Below, piece after piece: positions 32,279 through 46,731 of a stretch of DNA of 64,000 nt. The stretch comes from Xanthomonas sp. (GTDB lineage Bacteria > Pseudomonadota > Gammaproteobacteria > Xanthomonadales > Xanthomonadaceae), in assembly GCF_017163755.1 (NCBI RefSeq), contig NZ_JAFIWC010000005.1:62001-126000 (forward strand). Reading direction: 5' to 3'. Positions within the stretch are counted from its first letter, which is position 1. Each line of letters begins with the position of its first letter. A program made the translations under genes and the position numbers. A model generated the notes under the pieces. The model ran no database searches. It saw only the letters and a list, made by a program, of their open reading frames with translations, and was not told the origin of the DNA.

Positions 32279-32364
32279 GGGACTCGGGTTCCGGGACGCG
32301 GGACTCGGAAAAGCAAAGCGACAGCTCTTGCTTTCCGAGTCCCGAGTCCCGAGTCCCGAGTCCC
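32279..32364. repeat. GGGACTC heptamer inverted-repeat element, copy E (infB-rbfA)
   Basis: The left arm has four units, two degenerate (GGGACTC, GGGTTCC, GGGACGC, GGGACTC; 32279-32306). The right arm is four perfect GAGTCCC (32337-32364). The spacer is only 30 bases, and its ends are complementary too (GGAAAAGCAA with TTGCTTTCC), so the hairpin extends inward to a tight loop. It is the most compact copy. rbfA starts 22 bases after. Confidence 0.9.
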
Positions 32365-32386
32365 GCATCAAAGAGATTCCGGACCC

Positions 32387-32794
32387 ATGGCAACAAAATC
32401 CTTCCACCGTACCGATCGCGTGTCCGCGCAGATCCGTCGCGACCTGGGCACGATCGTGCACTCGGCCGTGCGCGATCACGGTCTGCCGTCGGTCAGCGTT
32501 TCCGATGTCGAGGTCACCCGCGACCTGGCCCATGCCAAGGTGTTCGTCACCGCACTGCTGCCGGAGCGCTCGGCCGAGGCGGTCAAGGGCCTGAAGGAGC
32601 TGGCGCCGCAGCTGCGCAGCGAACTGGCGCGGGCGATGAAGCTGCGCCACGTACCCGAGCTGCATTTCCACTACGACGATTCGGTCGATCGCGGCGAGCG
32701 CATCGACAACCTGCTGCGCGACATGCCCGAGCTGCAGCAGTCCGAAGACGGCGACAGCGACAGCGATAGCGAGCCGGCTCCGTCCAAGGAGTGA
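32387..32794 (+). CDS. rbfA: 30S ribosome-binding factor RbfA
   Basis: RbfA binds 30S precursors and aids 16S rRNA 5' end maturation and cold adaptation. The 135-residue protein has the KH-like fold with family blocks RVSAQIRRDLGTIVH, VSDVEVTRDLAHAKVFVT and LRHVPELHFHYDDSVDRGERI (quoted in part). The acidic, Asp/Ser-rich tail (SEDGDSDSDSE) is an extension. It follows infB across heptamer element E and precedes truB by a 244-base gap, which is wider than usual. Confidence 0.97.
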   Translation: MATKSFHRTDRVSAQIRRDLGTIVHSAVRDHGLPSVSVSDVEVTRDLAHAKVFVTALLPERSAEAVKGLKELAPQLRSELARAMKLRHVPELHFHYDDSVDRGERIDNLLRDMPELQQSEDGDSDSDSEPAPSKE

Positions 32795-33000
32795 ACGGGC
32801 GCACGATGCGCAAGCATCGATGTCGTACGCAAGCCGCATTGGCGAACGGCAAGCAGGTTTTTGCATCGATAGACGTGCTTTTCCAGCGTCGTAGCCTGCG
32901 ATAGTCGTATCCGCTGTCCGCTAACCATTCGGCAGCTATTACCAAGTCTGGCCTGCACCATCGCAGGCTTTCACCGTCCGACTCCCGACTGCGCCTTTCC

Positions 33001-33029
33001 GAGTCCCGAGTCCCGAGTCCCCGGTCCCG
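33001..33029. repeat. solo GAGTCCC heptamer arm, copy F (rbfA-truB)
   Basis: Three perfect GAGTCCC heptamers plus a degenerate CGGTCCC are preceded by CTTTCC, exactly as in the right arm of copy E. No matching GGGACTC left arm exists upstream in the rbfA-truB gap. It looks like a half element left by deletion, or a precursor form. The truB ATG is nine bases downstream. Confidence 0.85.
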
Positions 33030-33038
33030 ATTGCCCCC

Positions 33039-33965
33039 ATGCCCGTCTTCGGCCCCCGCCTGCCCCGCATCTCCTTCCGCCGCCTCGACGGCATCGTGCT
33101 GCTGGACAAGCCGGCCGGCATGAGTTCCAACGCGGCGCTGCAGGCGGCGCGGCGGCTGTTCCGCGCCGAGAAGGGCGGGCATACCGGCAGCCTGGACCCG
33201 CTGGCCACCGGCCTGCTGCCGCTGTGCTTCGGCGAGGCGACCAAGCTGGCCGGGCTGCTGCTCGGCTCGGCCAAGGCCTACGAGGCCGAGGTGGTGCTCG
33301 GCACCAGCACCGATACCGACGATGCCGACGGCACGGTGCTGCGCACCCGGCCGGTGCCGCCGATCGATGCGGCGGCGCTGCAGGCGGCGCTGGCGCCGCT
33401 GCGCGGGCGCATCCGCCAGCGCGCGCCGATCTATTCGGCGCTCAAGCAGGGCGGCGAGCCGCTGTACGCGAAGGCGCGGCGCGGCGAGGCGATCGAGGCG
33501 CCGGAGCGCGAGGTCGAGGTGCACGCCATCGATGTGCTGGCCCACGAGGGCGCGCACCTGCGCCTGCGCGTGGCCTGCGGTTCGGGCACCTATATCCGCA
33601 GCCTGGCGCGCGACCTGGGCGAGGCCCTGGGCTGCGGCGCGCATATCGCCGGGCTGCGGCGGCTGTGGGTGGAACCGTTCCGCAGCCCGCGGATGCTGAC
33701 CCTGGAGCAGTTGCAGGCGCTGGCGCAGGACGACCCGGCCGCGCTCGAGGCGCAGGTACTGCCGCTGGCCGCCGGCCTGGCCGGGTTCCCGTCGCTTCGC
33801 CTGGACGAGCCGGCGGCGCGGCGGTTCCGCATGGGCCAGCGCCTGCGCGACCCGGCTTGGCCGTCCGGCCTGGCGGCGGTGTTCGATGCGCAGGCGCAGC
33901 CGCTGGGCCTGGGCCAGGTCGATGCCGGCGGGCTGCTGTCGCCGCAGCGGCTGTTCAACCTCTAG
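33039..33965 (+). CDS. truB: tRNA pseudouridine(55) synthase TruB
   Basis: TruB makes pseudouridine 55 in the T-loop of tRNAs. The 308-residue protein has [14 protein letters not shown], the catalytic Asp at residue 53 in [29 protein letters not shown], and the [24 protein letters not shown] segment (quoted here as [10 protein letters not shown] and LYAKAR). A PUA-like C-terminal domain ends in SPQRLFNL. It belongs to the nusA-infB-rbfA-truB-rpsO-pnp group. The ATG at 33039 is the first plausible start after solo arm F. Confidence 0.97.
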   Translation: MPVFGPRLPRISFRRLDGIVLLDKPAGMSSNAALQAARRLFRAEKGGHTGSLDPLATGLLPLCFGEATKLAGLLLGSAKAYEAEVVLGTSTDTDDADGTVLRTRPVPPIDAAALQAALAPLRGRIRQRAPIYSALKQGGEPLYAKARRGEAIEAPEREVEVHAIDVLAHEGAHLRLRVACGSGTYIRSLARDLGEALGCGAHIAGLRRLWVEPFRSPRMLTLEQLQALAQDDPAALEAQVLPLAAGLAGFPSLRLDEPAARRFRMGQRLRDPAWPSGLAAVFDAQAQPLGLGQVDAGGLLSPQRLFNL

Positions 33966-34049
33966 CGCCAGGGCCGCGTGGCGCGGGGCTCCTGGCCACG
34001 TCTCGCGCCTGGGTCCGGGTGCCGTTGGTCGTGACGCGGCGTTAACGCC

Positions 34050-34078
34050 TTGTCCGCCAGGGCCTGGGCCGGTACAAT
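34050..34078 (+). promoter_or_regulatory. sigma-70 promoter of rpsO
   Basis: TTGTCC (34050-34055), a 17-base spacer and TACAAT (34073-34078) lie between truB and rpsO. Initiation near 34085 would give a leader of about 105 bases. rpsO also has its own promoter inside this operon in E. coli. Confidence 0.7.
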
Positions 34079-34190
34079 TCCGCGGCCTTTCAGGCATCCC
34101 TGCGCTCCGGCGCAATCCTTCGCAATCGGCGAGCCAGGCGGTGCGTCATCAGCACGTTCCTGCCGGCCCCGCATCTTTAGAGAAACCACC

Positions 34191-34451
34191 ATGTCCATCG
34201 ACACCCAGAAAGTCATCGAAGAAAACAAGCGCGGCGCCGCCGACACCGGCTCCCCGGAAGTCCAGGTCGCGCTGCTGACCGCCCGCATCGAGATGCTGAC
34301 CGGCCACTTCAAGACCCACAAGAAGGACCACCACAGCCGCCGCGGCCTGCTGCAGATGGTCAACCGCCGCCGCAGCCTGCTCGACTACCTGAAGAAGAAG
34401 GACGGCGAGCGTTACAAGGCGTTGATCGAGAAACTCGGCCTGCGTCGCTGA
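34191..34451 (+). CDS. rpsO: 30S ribosomal protein S15
   Basis: S15 binds the central domain of 16S rRNA early in 30S assembly. The 86-residue protein has the universally conserved [15 protein letters not shown] and [27 protein letters not shown] (quoted in part) and ends IEKLGLRR. The ATG at 34191 is canonical. It has its own promoter at 34050 and its own terminator at 34465, so it can be expressed apart from pnp. S15 autoregulation through a leader fold is known in E. coli, but I cannot confirm a similar structure. Confidence 0.98.
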   Translation: MSIDTQKVIEENKRGAADTGSPEVQVALLTARIEMLTGHFKTHKKDHHSRRGLLQMVNRRRSLLDYLKKKDGERYKALIEKLGLRR

Positions 34452-34464
34452 GCCAACGAACCCC

Positions 34465-34498
34465 ACCGCGGCGCAGGAATGCGCCGCGGTTTTGTTTT
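34465..34498 (+). terminator. intrinsic terminator after rpsO
   Basis: ACCGCGGCGC, loop AGGAAT, GCGCCGCGGT form a perfect ten-pair stem followed by TTTGTTTT. It lies 14 bases after the rpsO stop and should separate most rpsO transcription from pnp. Confidence 0.9.
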
Positions 34499-34615
34499 GG
34501 GTAACACCGTGGTCCGGGGAATGCTCCGCGCCACCGGCCGGATCCTCCCGGCCACCCGCCAGCGGCATGGGCCGTCAGCGGTCCATTCGAAGACAGCATC
34601 ATCCAAGGAAACCCC

Positions 34616-36724
<2,109 letters not shown>

Positions 36725-36746
36725 GCCGTCGGCGCACAGCGCACCA

Positions 36747-36774
36747 AAAAAAGCGGGCTTCGGCCCGCTTTTTT
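36747..36774 (+). terminator. intrinsic terminator after pnp
   Basis: AAAAAAGCGGGC, loop TTCG, GCCCGCTTTTTT is a perfect 12-pair hairpin with an A-tract and a T-tract, 22 bases after the pnp stop. The symmetric A and T runs could also stop transcription arriving from the minus-strand genes. Confidence 0.96.
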
Positions 36775-36842
36775 CTTGCGCGCGGGGTCGGCGCGGAGCG
36801 CGCTTCGTGGGAGGTCGGGACGCGGCAGGCACGATCGATTCC

Positions 36843-36914
36843 TGTAGAAGCGGCTTCAGCCGCGACCGAGGCCTTCCCGGGGAATGCCCGGTCGCGGCTG
36901 AAGCCGCTCCTACA
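36843..36914. repeat. REP element 1 (AGCGGCTTCAGCCGC type)
   Basis: An imperfect inverted repeat with arms of about 26 bases (TGTAGAAGCGGCTTCAGCC to the left, GGCTGAAGCCGCTCCTACA to the right) around a 20-base centre; one mismatch. Each arm holds the nested palindrome GCGGCTTCAGCCGC. This is the REP form widespread in Xanthomonas, Stenotrophomonas and Pseudomonas that is mobilised by RAYT proteins. It lies between the convergent ends of pnp and the GAF-EAL gene, a typical REP position. Confidence 0.9.
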
Positions 36915-37015
36915 CACCGCTCCAGATGTTCTGGCGAGGTTGCTGCGCTTGGGTCTTATGAGCGGAGTGGTGCGCATGTTGGCTCGGCGATCGAGGCGAC
37001 AAGAGGCGATGAGCA

Positions 37016-37084
37016 TTGTGGGAGCGACTTCAGTCGCGACGGGCATTACCGGTACAGCCCGTGCGACTGAAGTCGCTCCCACAA
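37016..37084. repeat. REP element 2 (AGCGACTTCAGTCGC type)
   Basis: A second inverted repeat with arms of about 28 bases, TTGTGGGAGCGACTTCAGTC on the left and its complement on the right, with one extra base in the left arm. Compared with REP 1 the nested palindrome reads GCGACTTCAGTCGC, so a G-C pair has become A-T on both sides. It stands 101 bases from REP 1 and 56 bases from the stop of the GAF-EAL gene. Confidence 0.9.
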
Positions 37085-37140
37085 CGCCGTGCCAGCTGCA
37101 ACGTCTTGGCCGACTACCCTGCGAGGCGTTGCAGCGGATT

Positions 37141-38511
37141 TCAGCCCGGCTCGTCGCCGATCGCCGGATACCGCGCCAGGTGCACCGACAGCGGGCCCGG
37201 GTGGGCCAGCTGGTAGCCCTGGCCATAGCGCGCGCCCAAGGCCTTCAGCGTCTCCAGTTCGGCCTCGGTCTCGATGCCTTCGATGGTCACGCTGGCATTG
37301 GTCTCCTCGGCGAACGACAGGATCGCCTGCGCCAGCCGTTGGCGCCGCGGTTCGGCGTCGATGCCGCGGGTCAGGGTCAGGTCGAGCTTGATGATGTCCG
37401 GCGACAGGTGCAGCAGATGGCGCAGGCTGGCGAAGCCGGTGCCGGCATCGTCGAGCGCGATGCGCAGGCCCTGCCGCTGCAGCGCGAGGATGTGCTCGGA
37501 CAGCCGCGGGTAGTCGAACGCCTGCACCTGCTCGGTGATCTCCAGCACGATCCGCGAACCGTCGAACGGCTGCAGCAATGCCGCCAGCTGCGGATGCATC
37601 AGTGTCGCCGGCGACACGTTGATCGCCAGGTACAGCGGCGCCGGCAATTGGTCGAGCGTGGCCAGCGCCTTCCGCGCGGCGGCCAGTTCCAGCTCCAGCG
37701 ACAGCCCGACGGTGGTCGCGTCGGCGAACCAGCGCAACGGCGGCAGCGCAGGATTGGACGGGAAGCGCGACAGCGCCTCGACGCCGACGATGCGCTGCGT
37801 GCCCAGCGCCAGCACCGGCTGGAACACGATGTCCAGGCGCTGGGCCTCGATCACCTCGCGGATCCGCGTGGCGGTGGCGGCGCGTTCGCGGAACGCGTGT
37901 TTTTCCGCGTCCTGGCGCCGCGCGATGTCGGTCTTCAGCGCCACCCGGTCCATCGCCAGCGCCAGCGTCGCGCCGACCAGCGTCGCCAGCATCTCCAGCG
38001 TGCGTACGTCCTGCGGCTGGTAGCAGCAGCGGTACGGCGACATCACCTTGAGCACGCCGATGCCGCGGTCGGCATAGCGCAGCGGCACCACCAGCATCGA
38101 GCGCAGCCCGACCTTGCGGCACGCCTCGCGGTTGACCCGCGGGTCCTCCTCCGAATCGTCGCACTGCAGCACCTGGCCGGTACGCATGCACAGCCCGGAC
38201 AGGCTGTTGTGGCTCGGCAGGCGCAGGCCCAGGTGGTTCTCGGCGATGCCGCTGGCGGACCAGTACAGCATGTCGCCGCCGTCGCTCATTTCCACCACCG
38301 CACCGCTGGAGCGGGTCAGCTCCTGCGCGCGGCGGGTGACCACGTCGACCACCTGCAGCGGATCGCTTCCGGCGGCGGCGATCTCGCCCTGGGCGAGGAT
38401 GATCCGCGACAGCAGCACCGCGTCTTCGCTCAATGGCGCCGGCGCGGCGTCGCGGCCTTGCGCCGGCGTCGCTGCGTCGGCGCGTTCCGAAACGTCCGGC
38501 TCCCTGATCAT
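37141..38511 (-). CDS. GAF-EAL protein, probable cyclic-di-GMP phosphodiesterase
   Basis: A 456-residue soluble protein. The N-terminal half is a GAF domain (about residues 40-185: SLSGLCMRTGQVLQCDD, VGLRSMLVVPLRY). The C-terminal half is an EAL domain with EALSRF (residues 245-250), NVSP, EITEQ, DDAGTG, KLD and EGIETEAE, followed by GQGYQLAHPGP. The acidic residues for metal and cyclic-di-GMP binding appear intact; DDAGTG replaces the commoner DDFGTG. No GGDEF domain is present. It would hydrolyse cyclic-di-GMP under control of a GAF ligand; the ligand is unknown. The ATG at 38511 is preferred over an upstream TTG. Confidence 0.88.
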   Translation of the reverse strand: MIREPDVSERADAATPAQGRDAAPAPLSEDAVLLSRIILAQGEIAAAGSDPLQVVDVVTRRAQELTRSSGAVVEMSDGGDMLYWSASGIAENHLGLRLPSHNSLSGLCMRTGQVLQCDDSEEDPRVNREACRKVGLRSMLVVPLRYADRGIGVLKVMSPYRCCYQPQDVRTLEMLATLVGATLALAMDRVALKTDIARRQDAEKHAFRERAATATRIREVIEAQRLDIVFQPVLALGTQRIVGVEALSRFPSNPALPPLRWFADATTVGLSLELELAAARKALATLDQLPAPLYLAINVSPATLMHPQLAALLQPFDGSRIVLEITEQVQAFDYPRLSEHILALQRQGLRIALDDAGTGFASLRHLLHLSPDIIKLDLTLTRGIDAEPRRQRLAQAILSFAEETNASVTIEGIETEAELETLKALGARYGQGYQLAHPGPLSVHLARYPAIGDEPG

Positions 38512-38619
38512 GGCTGGATCATGCGCCAGCCGTTCGGCGGCCGGCAACCGCAAATCGCCGCAGGCCAGCGCGAGCCGCCGAATCCGCCAGCGGCGTCACG
38601 CTTCCGCGGCCGGCGGGAC

Positions 38620-38949
38620 TCAGCCGATCGGCGGGTCCCTGCGCGGCTTGCCGTACAGCGCGCGCAGCTCGTCCTTGGCGCGCTCCAGCACCTGCCGCCG
38701 CTGCTCCGGGAGCTGCTTGCCGGCACGGTTGATGTAGAACGTGAGCATCGACATCGCCGAACGATAGGGGCCGGTACGGCGGCGTGCGCTCTGGTCGGCG
38801 GAATGCTTCAGCGAACGCGCGATGTCGACCGGGTCGTCGCGCTCGAACACACCGGGGGTGAGGTCGAGCGCGCTGCTGCTGTCGGCGACGTGGTGCGACC
38901 AGCGCGAAGGGGAAACGTTCGTGGAGTTGGTGTTGGTGTCGTGCGCCAT
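38620..38949 (-). CDS. DUF3175 family protein
   Basis: A 109-residue basic protein of a conserved family of unknown function. The recognisable core runs from RWSHHVADSSSALDLTPGVF through RSLKHSADQS to PYRSAMSMLTFYINRAGKQL and a final KDELRALYGK. There is no signal peptide or membrane helix. The ATG at 38949 has a good ribosome site (AAGGAG) eight bases before it. It is upstream of, and on the same strand as, the GAF-EAL gene, with 108 bases between, so co-transcription is possible. No function is proposed. Confidence 0.88.
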   Translation of the reverse strand: MAHDTNTNSTNVSPSRWSHHVADSSSALDLTPGVFERDDPVDIARSLKHSADQSARRRTGPYRSAMSMLTFYINRAGKQLPEQRRQVLERAKDELRALYGKPRRDPPIG

Positions 38950-39505
38950 TGCTGGTGCTCCTTGGCCAGGGTGGACAACGGAATTGGTGCGGTTTCCTGC
39001 TGCGTCTGCGCGAGGCAGGGTCGGAACGCGAGGGGTCAGGTGCCACGAGAAATCCGCCAGACCACCGCGTCGCTAGGTGGCGGAGCCGGCCCTCATTGCC
39101 GGCGGTGCGCGGGGACGTGGTCGCAGTCCTAGCTCTTGCTTCACCAGTGGACACGGTGTTCTTGAGCGAGACGGCGGCGTGCGTGTTGTGCGCGCATCCA
39201 TGCGGCGTGGATCGTGATGCGAGCGCTCCATCGTGATGTGGCTCTGACATGCAGTGGCTCCCGCGTGACATGTCCGCACCGGCTATCGAACCGAGCTGCC
39301 GGTGTGAACTCACCGCCAACATAACCGTGAGCGCGGGCACATGTGGTAGACAGTCGTCGCGCCGCCGCGGGCCATGAATCGTTTACGCCGAACGCGGGAG
39401 AAACCCGTATTCCTTCACGCGGGCTTGGCTACGCGGCGGTGCGACACCATGTAGTGCACAACCACACCACGTACCGGATAACCGCACCGGACCACCACGA
39501 TTGCG
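38950..39505. other. divergent intergenic region DUF3175-lhr, no gene recognised
   Basis: This 556-base region separates two divergent genes and is less G+C-rich than the coding parts. Frames crossing it are short and unlike known proteins. It should contain promoters for both genes, but I found no -35/-10 pair that stands out. A small inverted repeat, CGGTG-TGAACT-CACCG, lies at 39300-39315. Confidence 0.35.
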
Positions 39506-43897
<4,392 letters not shown>

Positions 43898-44430
43898 GCC
43901 AGCGCGATTTTTCGCGAGCCGGTGCGCAGTACCGCCGCGTGCTGCCGTCAATGGGGAAGAGATGAATGCGCGCCTCGGTTCTCTGCGAATGCCGGCGCAC
44001 GGTTTTGTCTACGAAGAAACGCAACTTCCATCTCACTAAGAAAGCGCGAACGGCGACAGGAATCGCCCCGGGCCGCACCCGCGCATGCGGATCGCGCTGG
44101 CCGCGCGCGCCCGTGCGCTCACTGCCAAACGCCTTGCGATCAATGCGTTGCGAGCGTGGCGCCGTCTTCGCGGCGTGCGCTACGTGGACGCGTTTGTGCC
44201 GAATTCGCCCGGTTAAAGCGCGATTGGCGCTTGCCGATAGCTTCCCCACTGCGGGCGGACGACAGCGATGGCTCAGGCCACCGACCAGTCCAGCGCCTTC
44301 GACGTCGGCAAAGGCGACAAGCGCCGCCGCCGCGGGCGGCCCATGCCCGACCAGGTGCTGGCAGCGGGAAAGACATCCGGTCGCGCCATACGCTGGCGTG
44401 TTCGTCATCAAACAAAATCAGGGAATCACT
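43898..44430. other. intergenic region lhr-chemoreceptor with long leader
   Basis: This 533-base gap holds no convincing gene, although the chemoreceptor frame stays open back to 43966. That extension lacks the typical N-terminal charge and hydrophobic start of a chemoreceptor. The useful content is the sigma-28 promoter at 44214-44240, giving a leader of about 180 bases. Composition is less G+C-rich than in the flanking genes. Confidence 0.5.
44214..44240 (+). promoter_or_regulatory. sigma-28 (FliA) promoter of the chemoreceptor operon
   Basis: TAAA (44214-44217), exactly 15 bases, then GCCGATAG (44233-44240) match the flagellar sigma-28 consensus TAAA-N15-GCCGATAA except for the last base. 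It is on the coding strand and upstream of a chemoreceptor and cheW, the class of genes FliA controls. Confidence 0.85.
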
Positions 44431-46098
44431 ATGTTCGGCAAAATGAAAATCGGCGTCAGGCTGACGTGCGCGTTCCTGTTCGTGGCCGCGATCGGCGCGT
44501 GCATCGGCTGGATCGGCATCCTCAACTCCGGAAAGATCAACCACTACGCGACGCTGCTCTACGAACGCGAACTGCTCGGCCTGTCGAACCTGAAGGAAGC
44601 CAACATCAACCTGATCTACGCCGGCCGCGCGCGCTCCAACCTGCAGCTGGCCACCACCCAGGAAGACCGCGCCAAGCACATGGCCAGCATCGACCGGTAC
44701 ACCGCCAGCATGGTCGAGTACATGGACAAGGCCAGGGCCACCTTCGACAGCCCCGAGGCCAAGACCAAGCTGGATCGCTTCGACCAGGTGTGGAAGGAAT
44801 ACCTGGCGCGGCGCAACCAGTTCATCGAGATGGCCACGCAGCAGTCGTTGCCGGAGGCCAATCCGGAACTCATGGAATTGTCCAAGTCGGTGCGCAGTTC
44901 GTCCGATGAACTGGATGAGCTGATGACCGAGCTGAGCACGCTGAAGGAAGCCAACGCGGCGGCGGCCAGCGAGCAGACCGATGCGATCTATGCCAACGGC
45001 AGCAAGACCCTGATCGCGATCATCATCGCCGGTGTGGCGATCGGCATCGGCCTGGGCTTCGTCATCAGCCGCAGCGTCACCCGCCCCATCGAGCGCGCGG
45101 TCGAAGTCGCCAACGGCCTGGCCGAAGGCGACCTGACCATGCAGATCGAGACCCGCGGCACGGACGAAACCGCACAGCTGCTGCAGGCGATGCAGCGCAT
45201 GCTGGAAAAGCTGCAGCAGGTGGTGGGCGAGGTCAACGCCAGCGCGCAGAATCTCGCCGGCGCCTCGGAGGAAGTCAGCGCCACCGCGCAGTCGCTGAGC
45301 CAGGCGGCGACCGAACAGGCCGCCGGCGTGGAGGAAACCAGCGCGTCGCTGGAGCAGATGACCGCCTCGATCGGGCAGAACACCGAGAACGCGCGCATCA
45401 CCGACGGCATGGCCACGCAGGCGGCCAAGGAAACCGTCGAGGGCGGCGAGGCGGTGGTGGCCACCACCCAGGCGATGAAGCAGATCGCGCAGAAGATCGG
45501 CATCATCGACGACATCGCCTACCAGACCAACCTGCTCGCGCTCAACGCGGCGATCGAGGCCGCGCGCGCCGGCGAGCACGGCAAGGGCTTCGCGGTGGTC
45601 GCCGCCGAGGTGCGCAAGTTGGCCGAGCGCAGCCAGGTCGCCGCGCAGGAGATCGGCGAGGTCGCCGACAGCAGCGTGGAACTGGCCGACAAGGCCGGGC
45701 GCCTGCTGGAGACCATCGTGCCGAGCATCAAGAAGACCTCCGACCTGGTGCAGGAGATCGCCGCGGCGTCGCAGGAGCAGTCCTCGGGCGTGGCGCAGAT
45801 CAACTCGGCGGTGGTGCAGCTGAGCCAGACCACGCAGCAGAACGCCACCGCGTCCGAAGAGCTGGCCGCCACCGCCGAAGAGATGAGCACGCAGGCCGAA
45901 TACCTGCAGCAGACGATGTCCTTCTTCCGCCTGTCCATGGCCCCTGGCGCGCCGCGTACGCCGCGCGGCACGGAGAAGCCGAGCCTGGCGGCGCCCAGGG
46001 GCGTGAAGCTCGAGCCCAAGCGGATCCGCGCGCGCACGCCGGCGCCGGCCTATGCGATGGCCGAAGGCCCGGACGAATCCCAGTTCGCCAGCTTCTAG
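44431..46098 (+). CDS. methyl-accepting chemotaxis protein
   Basis: A 555-residue transmembrane chemoreceptor. The first membrane helix is at about residues 8-30. A periplasmic four-helix-bundle sensor domain (to about residue 190, rich in Lys, Glu, Asp) and a second helix at about 193-212 ([18 protein letters not shown]) follow. A HAMP domain starting [20 protein letters not shown] and a cytoplasmic signalling domain complete it, with the highly conserved tip [45 protein letters not shown] (quoted in part: [20 protein letters not shown]). The tail ends in QFASF with no CheR-docking pentapeptide of the NWETF type. The ATG at 44431 is chosen. A FliA promoter precedes and cheW follows. Confidence 0.95.
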   Translation: MFGKMKIGVRLTCAFLFVAAIGACIGWIGILNSGKINHYATLLYERELLGLSNLKEANINLIYAGRARSNLQLATTQEDRAKHMASIDRYTASMVEYMDKARATFDSPEAKTKLDRFDQVWKEYLARRNQFIEMATQQSLPEANPELMELSKSVRSSSDELDELMTELSTLKEANAAAASEQTDAIYANGSKTLIAIIIAGVAIGIGLGFVISRSVTRPIERAVEVANGLAEGDLTMQIETRGTDETAQLLQAMQRMLEKLQQVVGEVNASAQNLAGASEEVSATAQSLSQAATEQAAGVEETSASLEQMTASIGQNTENARITDGMATQAAKETVEGGEAVVATTQAMKQIAQKIGIIDDIAYQTNLLALNAAIEAARAGEHGKGFAVVAAEVRKLAERSQVAAQEIGEVADSSVELADKAGRLLETIVPSIKKTSDLVQEIAAASQEQSSGVAQINSAVVQLSQTTQQNATASEELAATAEEMSTQAEYLQQTMSFFRLSMAPGAPRTPRGTEKPSLAAPRGVKLEPKRIRARTPAPAYAMAEGPDESQFASF

Positions 46099-46108
46099 GA
46101 GAGGCATC

Positions 46109-46651
46109 ATGCGCGACAACACGTTGAGTGCGATGCCTTCGCCGGCGCCGGCCGGCGACGAAACGGCCGCGGCGGTTCCGTCGCAGTTCCTGACCTTCTA
46201 CCTCGGCCAGGAGCTGTTCGGCCTGAGCATCCTCGGCATCAAGGAGATCATCGAGTACCGTGCGCCGACGCCGGTGCCGTCGATGCCGGCCTGCGTGCGC
46301 GGGGTGATCAACCTGCGCGGCGCGGTGGTGCCGGTGATGGACCTGCAACTGCGGCTGGGACGCAGCGCCGGCGGCGTGACCCGGCGCAGCTGCATCGTGA
46401 TCGTGGCGCTGGAGCAGGAACACGGCGCGCAGGCGATCGGGGTGCTGGTGGATGCGGTCAGCGAGGTGCTGGACATCCCGCTGGAGCAGATCGAGCCGGC
46501 GCCTTCGTTCGGCGCCGGCATACGCCGCGAGCTGCTGCACGGCATGGGCAAGCTCGGCGAGCGGTTCGTGATCCTGCTGGACCGGACGCAGATGCTCCGT
46601 GTCGACGAGATCGCCGCGATGGCGCCGCACGAGCAGGCGGTGGCCGCGTAG
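46109..46651 (+). CDS. cheW: chemotaxis coupling protein CheW
   Basis: CheW links chemoreceptors to the CheA kinase. The 180-residue single-domain protein has the family pattern FLTFYLGQELFGLSILGIKEI, then PACVRGVINLRGAVVPVMDL and GVLVDAVSEVLDI (parts quoted). Its first 25 residues are a Pro/Ala-rich extension. Start ATG 46109 follows a good ribosome site (AGGAGAGG) and lies ten bases after the chemoreceptor stop, so both share one transcript. The pairing suggests a dedicated coupling protein. Confidence 0.95.
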   Translation: MRDNTLSAMPSPAPAGDETAAAVPSQFLTFYLGQELFGLSILGIKEIIEYRAPTPVPSMPACVRGVINLRGAVVPVMDLQLRLGRSAGGVTRRSCIVIVALEQEHGAQAIGVLVDAVSEVLDIPLEQIEPAPSFGAGIRRELLHGMGKLGERFVILLDRTQMLRVDEIAAMAPHEQAVAA

Positions 46652-46731
46652 GACGGCGCCCGTGCCGCCGCCGGTACCTGGCCGCGGCGCAGGAAGCAAT
46701 GCGCCGCATCGCTGCGGCGCACCGGCCCGGG

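Noticed and set aside
29536-32316. A 926-codon open frame on the minus strand opposite infB
   Set aside because: High-GC genes with G/C in third positions leave long open antisense frames. The translation is Arg/His/Ala/Gly-rich and unlike any protein family, while the plus strand is clearly infB.
39300-39315. CRP/Clp-like site upstream of lhr
   Set aside because: The half-sites TGTGA and TCAC are too close (fewer than six bases apart) for a Clp site.
43966-44430. N-terminal extension of the chemoreceptor by about 155 residues
   Set aside because: It would include the FliA promoter and lacks a signal or membrane start; the ATG at 44431 begins a normal chemoreceptor N-terminus.
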